The notes under the pieces: model-generated
The model's input: the letters and a program-made list of their open reading frames with translations, nothing else
Told to the model about the DNA's origin: nothing
The model's database searches: none
Part shown: piece after piece, positions 7,816-17,308 of the stretch
Layout of the letters: every line of letters begins with the position of its first letter
How positions within the stretch are numbered: position 1 is the first letter of the stretch
Assembly (NCBI GenBank): GCA_019429275.1
Contig: JAHYJC010000014.1
Location: 31,209 to 95,208 of the forward strand
Direction: 5' to 3'
Source of the DNA: Lentimicrobium sp.
GTDB taxonomy: Bacteria > Bacteroidota > Bacteroidia > Bacteroidales > Lentimicrobiaceae
Length of the DNA: 64,000 nucleotides
Position numbers and translations under genes: made by a program

Positions 7816-10413
7816 ATGAATTTGAACAACTTCACCATAAAATCTCAGCAAGCCATTCAATCTGCCCAGGAGATTGCTTCCAAAAACCAGCATCAGGCTG
7901 TCACTCCGGCGCATTTGCTTAAAGGGCTCATCATTTCAGATGATAACGTTTTACCCTTCCTTATGGGTAAATCGGGAGTAAATTTAAGCCTAATCAACAA
8001 AACTCTTGATGCCATGTTTCTGAGCTTTCCCAAAGTATCGGGAGGTGAACAATATCTTGATCAAAATACAGGAAAAGTTTTTCAAAAAGCCACAGAAATA
8101 GCAACTGGAATGGAAGATGAATATGTTTCTGTTGAGCATCTTTTGCTGGGATTGCTGGCTTCCGGCGGTCAGGTATCCGATATGCTTAAGCAGGCAGGAC
8201 TTAACGAGAAAGATCTGAAATCAGCCATCAGGGATTTAAGGAGAGGTGCAAAAGTGAACTCGGCTTCTGCCGAGGATTCCTTTAATTCTCTTAACCGATA
8301 TGCCCGCAATTTAAATGATCTTGCAAGAACAGGGAAACTTGATCCGGTGATAGGCAGGGATGAAGAAATAAGGCGTGTTCTGCAAATTCTCACCCGCCGT
8401 ACAAAAAACAATCCAATTCTTATTGGAGAGCCCGGAGTTGGAAAAACAGCCATTGCTGAAGGGCTGGCCTACAGAATCATCAATGGAGATGTGCCCGAGA
8501 ATCTGAAATCGAAACAAATTTTTTCTCTTGACATCGGATCGCTGATTGCCGGCGCAAAATATAAAGGTGAATTTGAAGAGCGCCTGAAAAGTGTCGTTCG
8601 TGAAGTCATAGAATCAGAAGGAGAGGTGGTGCTTTTTATCGACGAAATTCACACCCTGGTTGGTGCAGGGGGTGGCGAAGGAGCCATGGATGCAGCCAAT
8701 ATATTGAAACCTGCTCTTGCCCGTGGCGAATTGCGCGCCATTGGAGCAACCACATTGAAAGAATATCAGAAATATTTCGAAAAAGACAAAGCCTTAGAAC
8801 GCAGGTTTCAGATTGTTACTATTGACGAACCCGACACCCTGAGTGCCATCTCAATCTTACGGGGATTGAAGGAAAGATATGAAACCCACCATCAGGTGCG
8901 AATCAAAGATGAAGCCATTATCAGTGCCGTAGAACTTTCGCAGCGATATATCAGTGAACGGTTCCTTCCCGATAAGGCGATTGACCTGATTGATGAAGCT
9001 GCCGCCAGGCTTAGGCTGCAAATCAACTCTGTTCCCGAAGAGCTCGACGAAGTGGAACGCCACATCAAACAGCTTGAAATTGAAAGAGAGGCCTTCAAAC
9101 GCGAAGGCGATGAAAAACACCTCAAATCCATCAGTGCAGAACTTGCCAATCTCACCGATAAACGAAACACCATAGCTGCCCGATGGAAAGCCGAAAAAAA
9201 GGTAGTTGATGGTATTCATCATAGTAAAAAAGAGATAGAACAGTATCGCTATGAAGCTGAAAGAGCAGAGCGTGAAGGCGATTATGGCCGCGTGGCTGAG
9301 CTTCGCTATGGATTGATCAAAAGTGCAGAACAAAAACTTGAAAGCCTTAAAAAAAAACTGGCCGAAATGCAAGCGGGTTCGGCACTGATAAAGGAAGAAG
9401 TCGGAGCCGAAGAAATAGCCGAAATTGTATCGCGCTGGACAGGAATTCCCGTTAACCGGATGTTGCAGACCGAAAGGGAAAAATTGCTTCACCTCGAAGA
9501 TGAGCTACACAAACGCGTTGTTGGGCAAGATCTGGCCATTGAAGCCATTTCAGATGCGATACGCCGCAGCCGGGCCGGGCTGCAGGACACCCGCCGGCCA
9601 ATCGGATCATTCATCTTTTTGGGAACCACAGGGGTTGGAAAAACCGAACTGGCCAAAACGCTGGCAGAATTCCTGTTCAATGACGAAAATGCTATGGTAC
9701 GCATTGATATGTCAGAATACCAGGAACGTCATTCGGTTTCAAGACTGATCGGAGCTCCTCCGGGGTATGTAGGTTACGATGAAGGCGGACAACTGACCGA
9801 AAAAGTTAGACGCAAACCCTACTCCGTGGTTTTGCTGGATGAGATAGAGAAAGCCCATCCCGATGTGTTTAATATACTGCTTCAGGTGCTTGACGAAGGC
9901 CGGCTTACCGACAATAAAGGCCGTACTGCCGATTTCAGGAATACCATAATCATTATGACCTCCAATCTGGGCTCACACATCATCAGCGAAAGAATGGAGT
10001 CTACCGGCAATAAAAATCATGAAATGGTATTTGAGCAAACCAGGGCTGAAGTTATGAACCTGCTGCGTAAAACCATAAGGCCCGAATTCCTCAACCGCAT
10101 TGATGAGCTGATTATGTTTAAGCCATTAACTGAGGAAGAAATTTCAGATGTTGTCAGGTTGCAACTTAATTTATTGGTAAGTATGCTCAAAAACAGCAAC
10201 ATAAGCCTCACATATACCAATGAGGCAGTCAAACTCATTGCATTCAATGGTTTTGATCCTCAATATGGAGCGCGACCGGTGAAGAGGGTGATCCAACGAC
10301 AGGTGTTGAATGAACTTTCCAAAAAAATATTAAGCGGAGATATCATTAAGGATAGTGCTATCCGCCTGGAAGCATCAGGAAAGGATCTTATTTTTCAAAA
10401 TATTGTTAACTGA
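7816..10413 (+). CDS. clpB: ATP-dependent disaggregase ClpB
   Basis: ClpB is the cytosolic hexameric chaperone that threads proteins out of aggregates together with DnaK. All parts are present in 865 aa: Clp N-terminal repeats (FTIKSQQAIQSAQEIA...), AAA-1 with Walker A GEPGVGKTAIAEGL and Walker B VVLFIDEIHTLVGAG, the long coiled-coil M domain (~410-530), AAA-2 with GTTGVGKTELAKTL and VVLLDEIEKAHPDVF, and the D2-small C-terminal domain. The M domain and lack of a ClpP loop separate it from ClpA/ClpC. The ATG is preceded by AGGAGA. Heat-shock regulation is expected, but no CIRCE element was seen. Confidence 0.97.
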   Translation: MNLNNFTIKSQQAIQSAQEIASKNQHQAVTPAHLLKGLIISDDNVLPFLMGKSGVNLSLINKTLDAMFLSFPKVSGGEQYLDQNTGKVFQKATEIATGMEDEYVSVEHLLLGLLASGGQVSDMLKQAGLNEKDLKSAIRDLRRGAKVNSASAEDSFNSLNRYARNLNDLARTGKLDPVIGRDEEIRRVLQILTRRTKNNPILIGEPGVGKTAIAEGLAYRIINGDVPENLKSKQIFSLDIGSLIAGAKYKGEFEERLKSVVREVIESEGEVVLFIDEIHTLVGAGGGEGAMDAANILKPALARGELRAIGATTLKEYQKYFEKDKALERRFQIVTIDEPDTLSAISILRGLKERYETHHQVRIKDEAIISAVELSQRYISERFLPDKAIDLIDEAAARLRLQINSVPEELDEVERHIKQLEIEREAFKREGDEKHLKSISAELANLTDKRNTIAARWKAEKKVVDGIHHSKKEIEQYRYEAERAEREGDYGRVAELRYGLIKSAEQKLESLKKKLAEMQAGSALIKEEVGAEEIAEIVSRWTGIPVNRMLQTEREKLLHLEDELHKRVVGQDLAIEAISDAIRRSRAGLQDTRRPIGSFIFLGTTGVGKTELAKTLAEFLFNDENAMVRIDMSEYQERHSVSRLIGAPPGYVGYDEGGQLTEKVRRKPYSVVLLDEIEKAHPDVFNILLQVLDEGRLTDNKGRTADFRNTIIIMTSNLGSHIISERMESTGNKNHEMVFEQTRAEVMNLLRKTIRPEFLNRIDELIMFKPLTEEEISDVVRLQLNLLVSMLKNSNISLTYTNEAVKLIAFNGFDPQYGARPVKRVIQRQVLNELSKKILSGDIIKDSAIRLEASGKDLIFQNIVN

Positions 10414-10479
10414 CGGGGTTATCTTTAACCAACAACACCTGGAATACAAATATTGAATCGAAAATTCAACCTATCTTCC

Positions 10480-10487
10480 TACTTTTG
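10480..10487 (+). promoter_or_regulatory. Candidate -7 box for the AspT/YidE-type transporter gene
   Basis: TACTTTTG fits the Bacteroidota TAnnTTTG -7 box and ends 18 bp before the start codon of the transporter gene. A TTG 24 bp upstream may serve as a loose -33 element. Confidence 0.4.
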
Positions 10488-10505
10488 CATTTCATTGTAT
10501 TCTAA

Positions 10506-12104
10506 ATGGACAGTTTAATTTCCGTCAGCTATCTTGCATTATTCTTTATCATAAGCCTGGGACTGGTTGCAGGAAAGGCCAGGTTCAGAGGTTTCTCGCT
10601 TGATATTTCCGCAGTTATTTTTATTGCTATGCTGCTTGGACATTTCGGATTCAGGCTGCCTTCTGAATATCAATATCTTGGATTATTACTATTTATTTTT
10701 ACCATTGGCATACAATCTGGTCCGGGCTTTTTCAGAAGTTTCAAACATTACGGAAAGCATCTTTTCATCATCGCAGGAATCATCATCACAAGTGGGGCCA
10801 TTATCACCTGGGTGATCAGCAGTGTTATGGACATCGACAAAGCGCTGGCTGTTGGTCTCTTTAACGGAGCCATGACCAGCACACCCGGTCTGGCAGCTGC
10901 TGTGGAAGTAAGCAAATCACCTTTGGCTTCAATTGGCTACGGAATCGCTTACCCTTTTGGAGTAATTGGTGTGGTGCTGTTCGTTGCTTTAGTCCCAAAA
11001 ATCCTGAGGATCAATTTTAAGAAAAGTGAAGAAGATTTCAACCGGAGCGTTAAACAAAGCTACCCCGAAATTATTCCTGCCAACTTTAAGGTTGAGAACC
11101 CCAATATTGACGGCAAAACTCTGGTAGAGCTAAAATTCAGGACAGTTACCAATTGCGTAATTTCCAGAGTTAAACACGGCGATATTACCACAACGCCTTC
11201 GCGCGAAACCCAATTGCATTATGACGATGTCATCAGAGCACTTGGCACTGCCGAAGACCTTGAAAATGTTAAATTACTGGTCGGTCCGCAAACCGATGAA
11301 GAACTTCAGTTAGACAAAGGACACGATGTACAATGGGTGCTTGTAACAAGCAAACAGGTAATAAACAAGCCTCTGCAAAAACTCAACCTGGGTGCAAATT
11401 ACGACGCCACTGTTGTGAGGATCAGGCGGAGTGGGATTGAACTCAGGCCGATGCATTACACCATGCTTCGTTTTGGCGACCGCCTGATGGTTGCTACCAG
11501 TCGCGAAAGCATGCCACATGTTGTCAAACTGCTTGGCAACGACGACAAACGCCTTTCAGAAACCGACTTTTTGCCCATCACCCTTGGAATCGTGATCGGT
11601 ATCCTTATCGGAATGATTGAAATTCCTATATTCGGACTTTTTAAATTTAGCCTTGGAGTTACCGGAGGCGTATTGGCTGCTGCACTGATCTTAAGCGGAA
11701 TAGGCAAAACAGGACCGATTATCTGGTCAATGTCGAGCAATGCCAACCAATTGTTCAGGGAACTGGGACTGCTCATGTTTCTGGCAACAGTGGGCTGTGA
11801 AGCAGGCGGGCACATCGAGGAAACCTTTGTTATTTATGGGGCAGGAGTTATAGCTGCCGGCGCAGCCATAACCATATTACCACTGGTCATTGCAATGTTA
11901 GTTGGTAAATATTTGCTTAAAATGAATTTCCTAACCCTGATGGGTGTAATAACCGGTGGCATGACCAGCACTCCCGGCCTGGCTGCTATCAATACCCAAT
12001 CCGATAGCGGCATTGCGCAAGTTGCTTATGCAGCAGTATATCCATTGGCTTTGGTGCTTATGATTATCTTCTCAAACATTCTGTTTCGTGTGCCGCTATT
12101 CTGA
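10506..12104 (+). CDS. AspT/YidE/YbjL-type putative transporter with RCK_C domains
   Basis: A 532-aa inner-membrane protein with the duplicated layout of the aspartate:alanine antiporter-like family: ~5 N-terminal membrane helices, two cytosolic TrkA-C (RCK_C) domains (about 185-355), then ~5 further helices. The hallmark repeat is seen in both halves: FNGAMTSTPGLAAAVE and ITGGMTSTPGLAAINTQS, each followed by VAYAxxYP-like segments. The substrate is not readable; characterised relatives exchange amino or dicarboxylic acids, while YidE/YbjL are unassigned. It stands alone, convergent with dnaX. Confidence 0.85.
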   Translation: MDSLISVSYLALFFIISLGLVAGKARFRGFSLDISAVIFIAMLLGHFGFRLPSEYQYLGLLLFIFTIGIQSGPGFFRSFKHYGKHLFIIAGIIITSGAIITWVISSVMDIDKALAVGLFNGAMTSTPGLAAAVEVSKSPLASIGYGIAYPFGVIGVVLFVALVPKILRINFKKSEEDFNRSVKQSYPEIIPANFKVENPNIDGKTLVELKFRTVTNCVISRVKHGDITTTPSRETQLHYDDVIRALGTAEDLENVKLLVGPQTDEELQLDKGHDVQWVLVTSKQVINKPLQKLNLGANYDATVVRIRRSGIELRPMHYTMLRFGDRLMVATSRESMPHVVKLLGNDDKRLSETDFLPITLGIVIGILIGMIEIPIFGLFKFSLGVTGGVLAAALILSGIGKTGPIIWSMSSNANQLFRELGLLMFLATVGCEAGGHIEETFVIYGAGVIAAGAAITILPLVIAMLVGKYLLKMNFLTLMGVITGGMTSTPGLAAINTQSDSGIAQVAYAAVYPLALVLMIIFSNILFRVPLF

Positions 12105-12210
12105 AGTGGATTTACTTTAACTTTTCTGAGCGAAATACCACAATGCTCAGGCATGGCCTGTTATTAATCACCGGATTTAAGAATCAATGCATTCAGTAGT
12201 TCCGGTCCTT

Positions 12211-14040
12211 CTACATGTCAATATCCAGATTCAACTGATCCTTCAGGGTTTTAATTGCCGGATTATCCTTGACCATTGCATCAAATTTTTCCTGATCGGT
12301 ATAAGGCTTGCGTGAGGCAGAGGGACGATCTGAAACCAATACTTCGAGCTGAATGCCCCAGTTTTTAAGCTCTTGACGCAGGAAACTCAGAATTTCAGTT
12401 CGTTTTCCTATTACTTCACTGCTTTGAATTTTATTGTCAACAGTAACTACAACTTTGAAATCATCAGCCAATACAGGTGTCCGACAAGTAAGCGTATGGT
12501 AAAGGTTGGCCAGATCTTTTGAAATACCCGCTACCATTGGTTCCCATATTCTTTCCAGGTCGGCCTGGGTAAATTGTTCGCGATCTTCGGGCAGATTTTC
12601 CTCCGTAGCCGAATTTTCATTTTCCTTTTTTAAGGCACCGCTTCCGCATCCCGAGGCCATAAGGTCACCAATATTAAATCCTGAATAAGTAGTTCTTGTA
12701 GATTGAGGCTTTTGAGTCGGTTCAGGTTTTTTTGATTCGGATTTTAATTCGGGGGTCTCAGGCAATGACTGTTTATAATCAGAGGTGGGTTCAGCAGCCA
12801 TTTTTTCCGACTGTGGTGAAATACTGACAGGTTTTTCTGCTGATGAAACCGGGAAAGGTTTAACAACTGCATCTGACGTAATTGGTTTCACAGTAGGTTG
12901 CTGAACAACATTGCTCTGTGCAGGTGTTTCGTGAACTGGCCCTTCGGGATTGGCAAGCCTGCACATCTGCATCAATGCAATTTCAACATGAAGCCTTTTA
13001 TTGTTACTAATCTTGTAATTGAGGTCGCATTGATTGTTGATTTCAAGGGCTTTGAGTAGAAATTTTGCTTCACACAGCAAAGATTGTTGATGATAAAGAC
13101 TCTTAACTTTGGCACTGGTTTCCATCAGTTGAATGGTTTCCGGATCCTGGCTTACCAGTAAATCTCTCAGATGCTGGCCCAACCCAATAATAAAATGTTG
13201 CCCATCGAACCCGTTATCGATAATTTCATTTACGATAAGTAAGGTTTGGCTGATATTTCCCTGAATAATATGATCGGTAATCCTAAAATAATAATCATGA
13301 TCAAGCACATTAAGATTCTCAATCACTTGTTTATATGTTAGTTTGTTACCAGCGTAACTCACCAGCTGGTCGAACATGGACAGAGCATCGCGCAATCCCC
13401 CATCGGCTTTCTGAGCTATAACATGCAGGGCTTCGGTTTCTGCCTCAATATGTTCACTTTCGGCTACCCAGGCCAGGTGATGTGCAATATCTTCAACGCT
13501 GATTCGACGAAAATCGAAAATCTGACAACGTGAAAGAATGGTAGGAATAATTTTATGTTTCTCGGTGGTGGCAAGAATAAATTTTGCATAAGCAGGTGGC
13601 TCTTCCAGTGTTTTCAGAAAGGCATTAAAAGCCTGCGACGATAACATATGAACCTCATCAATAATATAAACCTTATATTTCCCTGCCTGAGGAGGAATAC
13701 GCACCTGATCAACAAGTGTGCGGATATCTTCCACCGAATTATTGGAAGCTGCATCAAGTTCATAAATATTAAATGATGATGTGTGACTGAACGAAATGCA
13801 TGATTCGCAAATATTACAGGCTTCTCCTTCAGGGGTAAGGTTCTGACAATTTATGGTTTTGGCCAGAATTCTGGCGCAGGTAGTTTTACCCACTCCCCTG
13901 GGGCCTGTAAACAAAAAAGCCTGAGCAATCTGCTGGTTACGGATTGCATTTTTCAGGGTATTTGTAATGGAAGCCTGTCCTACTACAGATGCAAAGGAAG
14001 CAGGGCGATATTTTCGGGCCGAAACAATAAAATTCTCCAT
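12211..14040 (-). CDS. dnaX: DNA polymerase III subunit gamma/tau
   Basis: The clamp-loader ATPase that opens and loads the beta clamp at the replication fork. Walker A is FTGPRGVGKTTCARIL, the zinc module is CQNLTPEGEACNICESC, Walker B/DExx is YIIDEVHML, and the sensor LATTEKHKIIPTILSRCQ (SRC motif) follows. Domain III lies at about 245-370, then a Pro/Ser/Lys-rich linker and a C-terminal region unrelated to E. coli tau. At 609 aa it is full length. No obvious slippery frameshift heptamer with a premature stop was recognised. Confidence 0.95.
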   Translation of the reverse strand: MENFIVSARKYRPASFASVVGQASITNTLKNAIRNQQIAQAFLFTGPRGVGKTTCARILAKTINCQNLTPEGEACNICESCISFSHTSSFNIYELDAASNNSVEDIRTLVDQVRIPPQAGKYKVYIIDEVHMLSSQAFNAFLKTLEEPPAYAKFILATTEKHKIIPTILSRCQIFDFRRISVEDIAHHLAWVAESEHIEAETEALHVIAQKADGGLRDALSMFDQLVSYAGNKLTYKQVIENLNVLDHDYYFRITDHIIQGNISQTLLIVNEIIDNGFDGQHFIIGLGQHLRDLLVSQDPETIQLMETSAKVKSLYHQQSLLCEAKFLLKALEINNQCDLNYKISNNKRLHVEIALMQMCRLANPEGPVHETPAQSNVVQQPTVKPITSDAVVKPFPVSSAEKPVSISPQSEKMAAEPTSDYKQSLPETPELKSESKKPEPTQKPQSTRTTYSGFNIGDLMASGCGSGALKKENENSATEENLPEDREQFTQADLERIWEPMVAGISKDLANLYHTLTCRTPVLADDFKVVVTVDNKIQSSEVIGKRTEILSFLRQELKNWGIQLEVLVSDRPSASRKPYTDQEKFDAMVKDNPAIKTLKDQLNLDIDM

Positions 14041-14172
14041 CAGAAAAGGGTTTAATTTCAGGAGTTCAAACTTACATCAAAAATCAATGTAATTGAGCAG
14101 TTTCCCAATTTTAAAAAACCAAATGGTTATGCCTGGAAAATTCAAATTCCTTTACCAACAGCATATAAAAGA

Positions 14173-15573
14173 TCAATTTTCGATAACCTCAGCTGCAATC
14201 AACCTATCAAAGCGGGTTCCGGGTTCACGGTGATAAACCAGCACAGTGTAACTGTTCCTTGTTTCATAAAGGCTGCCTTCGAGCCTGAAGAGTTCTGCTT
14301 TGGTTTTGCCGTTTGGCAGAAAAGCATACAGGTAGTTATAATAACCCTGCTTCAAATATAACCGGGTTTCATAACCTTGCCGTGCAAAGTTGTACTTCAT
14401 CCGCCCATAAGGTTCATTTCCATCTGCACCTGAAGTTGACCGAAACTGCCAATCGGTAAGTGCTCCCATCACATAAACCGAACCATCGGTAAAAGGAGAT
14501 TCAAGAGGAATGTAAAAATCGACCCAAACATATTCGGCTTCGGTGGAAGTATTCTGAGCATCTTCGGTCTTTATAAGCATTTGACCGTTGATTTCAGAAT
14601 AAGTTACATATACTTTATTGGTTCTTCGGGCATCAGGAAACAATGTAACATGATACCCATCAGCCCGGTTTTCAATAAATCTCACCCTCTCCGAATTGTA
14701 CCTGAGACTCTTTATGTCAAAATATCTGAATTCATTTCCTGCCTCAAAAGTGTTGGATCCATCAGTGTACTGGTAGTCAAGTTCATCGTTTCTCAGCATC
14801 AAAGGTTTCATTCCCCAAAGGGCATTATCCCAACGATGGTTCTGCAAAACAACAACTTTGAGGTCGCGATAAGGTTCAGCTATCGGATAGGACGTATGGT
14901 GAACAGAAAACGGAATTTCGTGGTGAGAAAAATACTGGTCAATGTTACCTGCTCTTTTGACTTTTCCTGAGACTTTTACCTTTGGATCAACAACCATAAA
15001 CCTTCGGGTTATGATGGGTTTGCCAGGATTACCATCAGGATATATTTTTAAAAGATAATTGCCCGGTAAAGTAAACTTCAGGTTGTCATTTGGAAGAATA
15101 ATGCTGTAATGCGTGAATGGCTGCAGCGTATTGAACGAAAAACGGTATTCTCTGATATAGTCATTGGTGAATCCTTCGAGGTATTCGTTTTGCCACAGAT
15201 CTGAAGGTTTCCAGTATGCATCGCAATGCACAACTGTATATTGCCAGCTTTTGTAATCACCATCCAGATCGTCGAATGAAAGTACCAACCTTTCATTGGA
15301 TTTATAAAGAATTATGGGTGGCGTAATTTCCCAACCTTCGCGATGAAAAAGCACCGTTTTGATAGATTTGTCATAAACATAGTCTTCATACCTCAAAAAA
15401 TCACCTTCAAAGTATGCATTACTTTTGTCCTGAACTTTTTCAGTATCTACTCTGGTCTCTCTCTTTTTCTTTTGTTTTGATCCTGTTTCCTGACCATAGA
15501 GCCCTGCAAAAGAGAAAACAAATATTATTAGAACAATCAGAAAACGTGAAATTTTTGGAGCGGAAGATGACAT
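14173..15573 (-). CDS. Type IX secretion system plug protein (DUF5103)
   Basis: The ORF track begins with a TTG; the ATG at 15573 (MSSSAPKISRFLIVLIIFVFSFAGLYGQ) gives a clean signal peptide, so it is preferred (466 aa). The protein matches the DUF5103 family: an N-terminal beta-sandwich (EGDFLRYEDYVYDKSIKTVLFHREGWEITPPIILY) with SFDDLDGDYKSWQYTVVHCDAYW, and a C-terminal YVMGALTDWQ segment. In Flavobacterium this family closes the periplasmic face of the SprA translocon (known for the family). It stands alone rather than beside porV, which is 39 kb away. Confidence 0.82.
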   Translation of the reverse strand: MSSSAPKISRFLIVLIIFVFSFAGLYGQETGSKQKKKRETRVDTEKVQDKSNAYFEGDFLRYEDYVYDKSIKTVLFHREGWEITPPIILYKSNERLVLSFDDLDGDYKSWQYTVVHCDAYWKPSDLWQNEYLEGFTNDYIREYRFSFNTLQPFTHYSIILPNDNLKFTLPGNYLLKIYPDGNPGKPIITRRFMVVDPKVKVSGKVKRAGNIDQYFSHHEIPFSVHHTSYPIAEPYRDLKVVVLQNHRWDNALWGMKPLMLRNDELDYQYTDGSNTFEAGNEFRYFDIKSLRYNSERVRFIENRADGYHVTLFPDARRTNKVYVTYSEINGQMLIKTEDAQNTSTEAEYVWVDFYIPLESPFTDGSVYVMGALTDWQFRSTSGADGNEPYGRMKYNFARQGYETRLYLKQGYYNYLYAFLPNGKTKAELFRLEGSLYETRNSYTVLVYHREPGTRFDRLIAAEVIEN

Positions 15574-15766
15574 ATGCAAAAAATAAATTGTTAATGACTG
15601 AAATTCAATGAGAAATTACAAAAAATGAAAGATATCTCTTTCAATTGTAACAGAAATCACAATGCAATATTGCAAATAAAATTAAAATCAGTAGTTTTGT
15701 TTATCAAAAAATAAAAAAAAGTGCAAAATTTATTCATGCATAAAACTAAATATTTGACTTTATCAA

Positions 15767-15774
15767 TACCTTTG
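15767..15774 (+). promoter_or_regulatory. Candidate -7 box of the nqr operon
   Basis: TACCTTTG matches TAnnTTTG. Transcription would begin a few bases downstream, between the TTG at 15786 used by the ORF track and the box, and supports the ATG at 15801 as the nqrA start. The long AT-rich spacer upstream (15,574-15,766) holds no gene. Confidence 0.45.
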
Positions 15775-15800
15775 CCGCTTTAATATTGCAACTGTTTGAA

Positions 15801-17159
15801 ATGACAACTACTATGCCGAAAACAATAAAACTATTCAAAGGTCTGAATATCAGGATAAAAGGTGCAGCAGAAAAAACCCTTACGGCATTAACGCCAAAAA
15901 CCTATGCGATAAAACCTACTGATTTTATAGGTGTATTTCCACGCATGCTGGTAAAAGAAGGCGATACTGTGATGGCAGGATCTCCTTTATTTATTGACAA
16001 ATACCGTGATAATATCAAATTTACCTCACCAGTAAGTGGAGTTGTATCTGAAATCAAAAGAGGTGATAAACGTTTGTTAATGGAAGTAAGGATTGAAGCG
16101 GATGGAAAAAATTCGCAGGTCAACTTTGTACCAGCCGATCCTGGCAAACTCACAAAAGAGGAAATCTCCGGCAAAATGCTCGAAAGTGGCATTTGGACAT
16201 TGATTCGTCAAAGGCCTTATGGCATAATTGCAAATCCACTTGATACACCAAAAGCCATTCATGTTTCAGCATTTGATACAGCACCACTTGCACCTGATTA
16301 TGATTTTATTGTAAATGGACAAGGCGATGCTTTTCAAGCCGGAATTGATGCATTGGCAAAACTAGGCAACTGTAAAATAAACTTAAATGTTGGAGAAAGT
16401 ACGTCAGCAAAAGAGTTTTTAAGCAGCAGAAACACCGAAATTACTACTTTTAAAGGAAAACATCCGATCGGTAATGTTGGCATTCAAATTCATCATATTG
16501 ATCCGATAAACAAAGGAGATATTGTATGGTTTGCAGGTGTTCAGGATGTCATCACCATTGGTAATTTTTTCCTGAAAGGCATATATGATGCTGCCATTAC
16601 TGTCGCACTTGCAGGATCAGAAGTATTAAAACCTCGCTATTTCAGAACCATGCGTTGCGCAGAAGTTGCACCAATGCTCAAAGGCAACATCAGCGAAGGT
16701 AAGGTGAGGTTAATTTCAGGCAATGTACTTACCGGTAGTAAAATTCGACATGATAATTACATTAACTTCTATGATTCAATGATAAGTGCCATTCCCGAAG
16801 GCGACTATCATGAATTTCTGGGATGGGCACTTCCTGGCCTGGGAAAATTCAGTTTCTCACGCACATTTTTTTCATGGCTCACACCGGGCAAGGAATACCG
16901 GCTCGATACCAACCTTCATGGAGGAGAACGTGCTTTTGTTATGACCGGGCAGTTCGAAAAGGTGCTGCCAATGGATATTTATCCAATGCAACTCCTGAAA
17001 GCCATCATGACCGAAGATATTGATCTAATGGAAAACCTTGGCATTTACGAAGTTGAACCTGAAGATCTTGCATTATGCGAATTCATTGATACCTCCAAAA
17101 CCGAAATTCAGACCCTGGTAAGAAAAGGGCTGGAAATTATGCGGAAAGAGATGAGCTAA
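15801..17159 (+). CDS. nqrA: Na+-translocating NADH:quinone reductase subunit A
   Basis: NqrA is the peripheral cytosolic subunit of the Na+-pumping NADH:quinone oxidoreductase. The sequence shows the biotinyl/Rnf-C-like beginning (KLFKGLNIRIKG...VFPRMLVKEGDTVMAGSPLF) and the family C-terminus (PMQLLKAIMTEDIDLMENLGIYEVEPEDLALCEFIDTSK). The ORF track starts at a TTG (15786); the ATG at 15801 (MTTTMPKTIKLFKG) is chosen, with another ATG at 15813. It is the first gene of a six-gene operon with a 149-bp gap to nqrB, larger than the other spacers. Confidence 0.96.
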   Translation: MTTTMPKTIKLFKGLNIRIKGAAEKTLTALTPKTYAIKPTDFIGVFPRMLVKEGDTVMAGSPLFIDKYRDNIKFTSPVSGVVSEIKRGDKRLLMEVRIEADGKNSQVNFVPADPGKLTKEEISGKMLESGIWTLIRQRPYGIIANPLDTPKAIHVSAFDTAPLAPDYDFIVNGQGDAFQAGIDALAKLGNCKINLNVGESTSAKEFLSSRNTEITTFKGKHPIGNVGIQIHHIDPINKGDIVWFAGVQDVITIGNFFLKGIYDAAITVALAGSEVLKPRYFRTMRCAEVAPMLKGNISEGKVRLISGNVLTGSKIRHDNYINFYDSMISAIPEGDYHEFLGWALPGLGKFSFSRTFFSWLTPGKEYRLDTNLHGGERAFVMTGQFEKVLPMDIYPMQLLKAIMTEDIDLMENLGIYEVEPEDLALCEFIDTSKTEIQTLVRKGLEIMRKEMS

Positions 17160-17308
17160 AAACCACAGAAATTTTTTAAGGCAAGGAATTTAAAATAAAA
17201 CTTGCTTTTGCGATCAGATTAATGGAAAGTTAATTTTTAACACATTTTACCTGCCCACATTCTGCTAAGAAACTGAATTAAAAAAAATAAAAATCAACAC
17301 AATACTGA

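Noticed and set aside
8857-9492. 211-aa minus-strand ORF inside clpB
   Set aside because: Shadow of the clpB M domain and AAA-2; Phe-rich antisense translation.
12105-12210. Possible bidirectional terminator between the transporter gene and dnaX
   Set aside because: GCTCAGGCATGGCCTG can fold only weakly and no T run follows on either strand.
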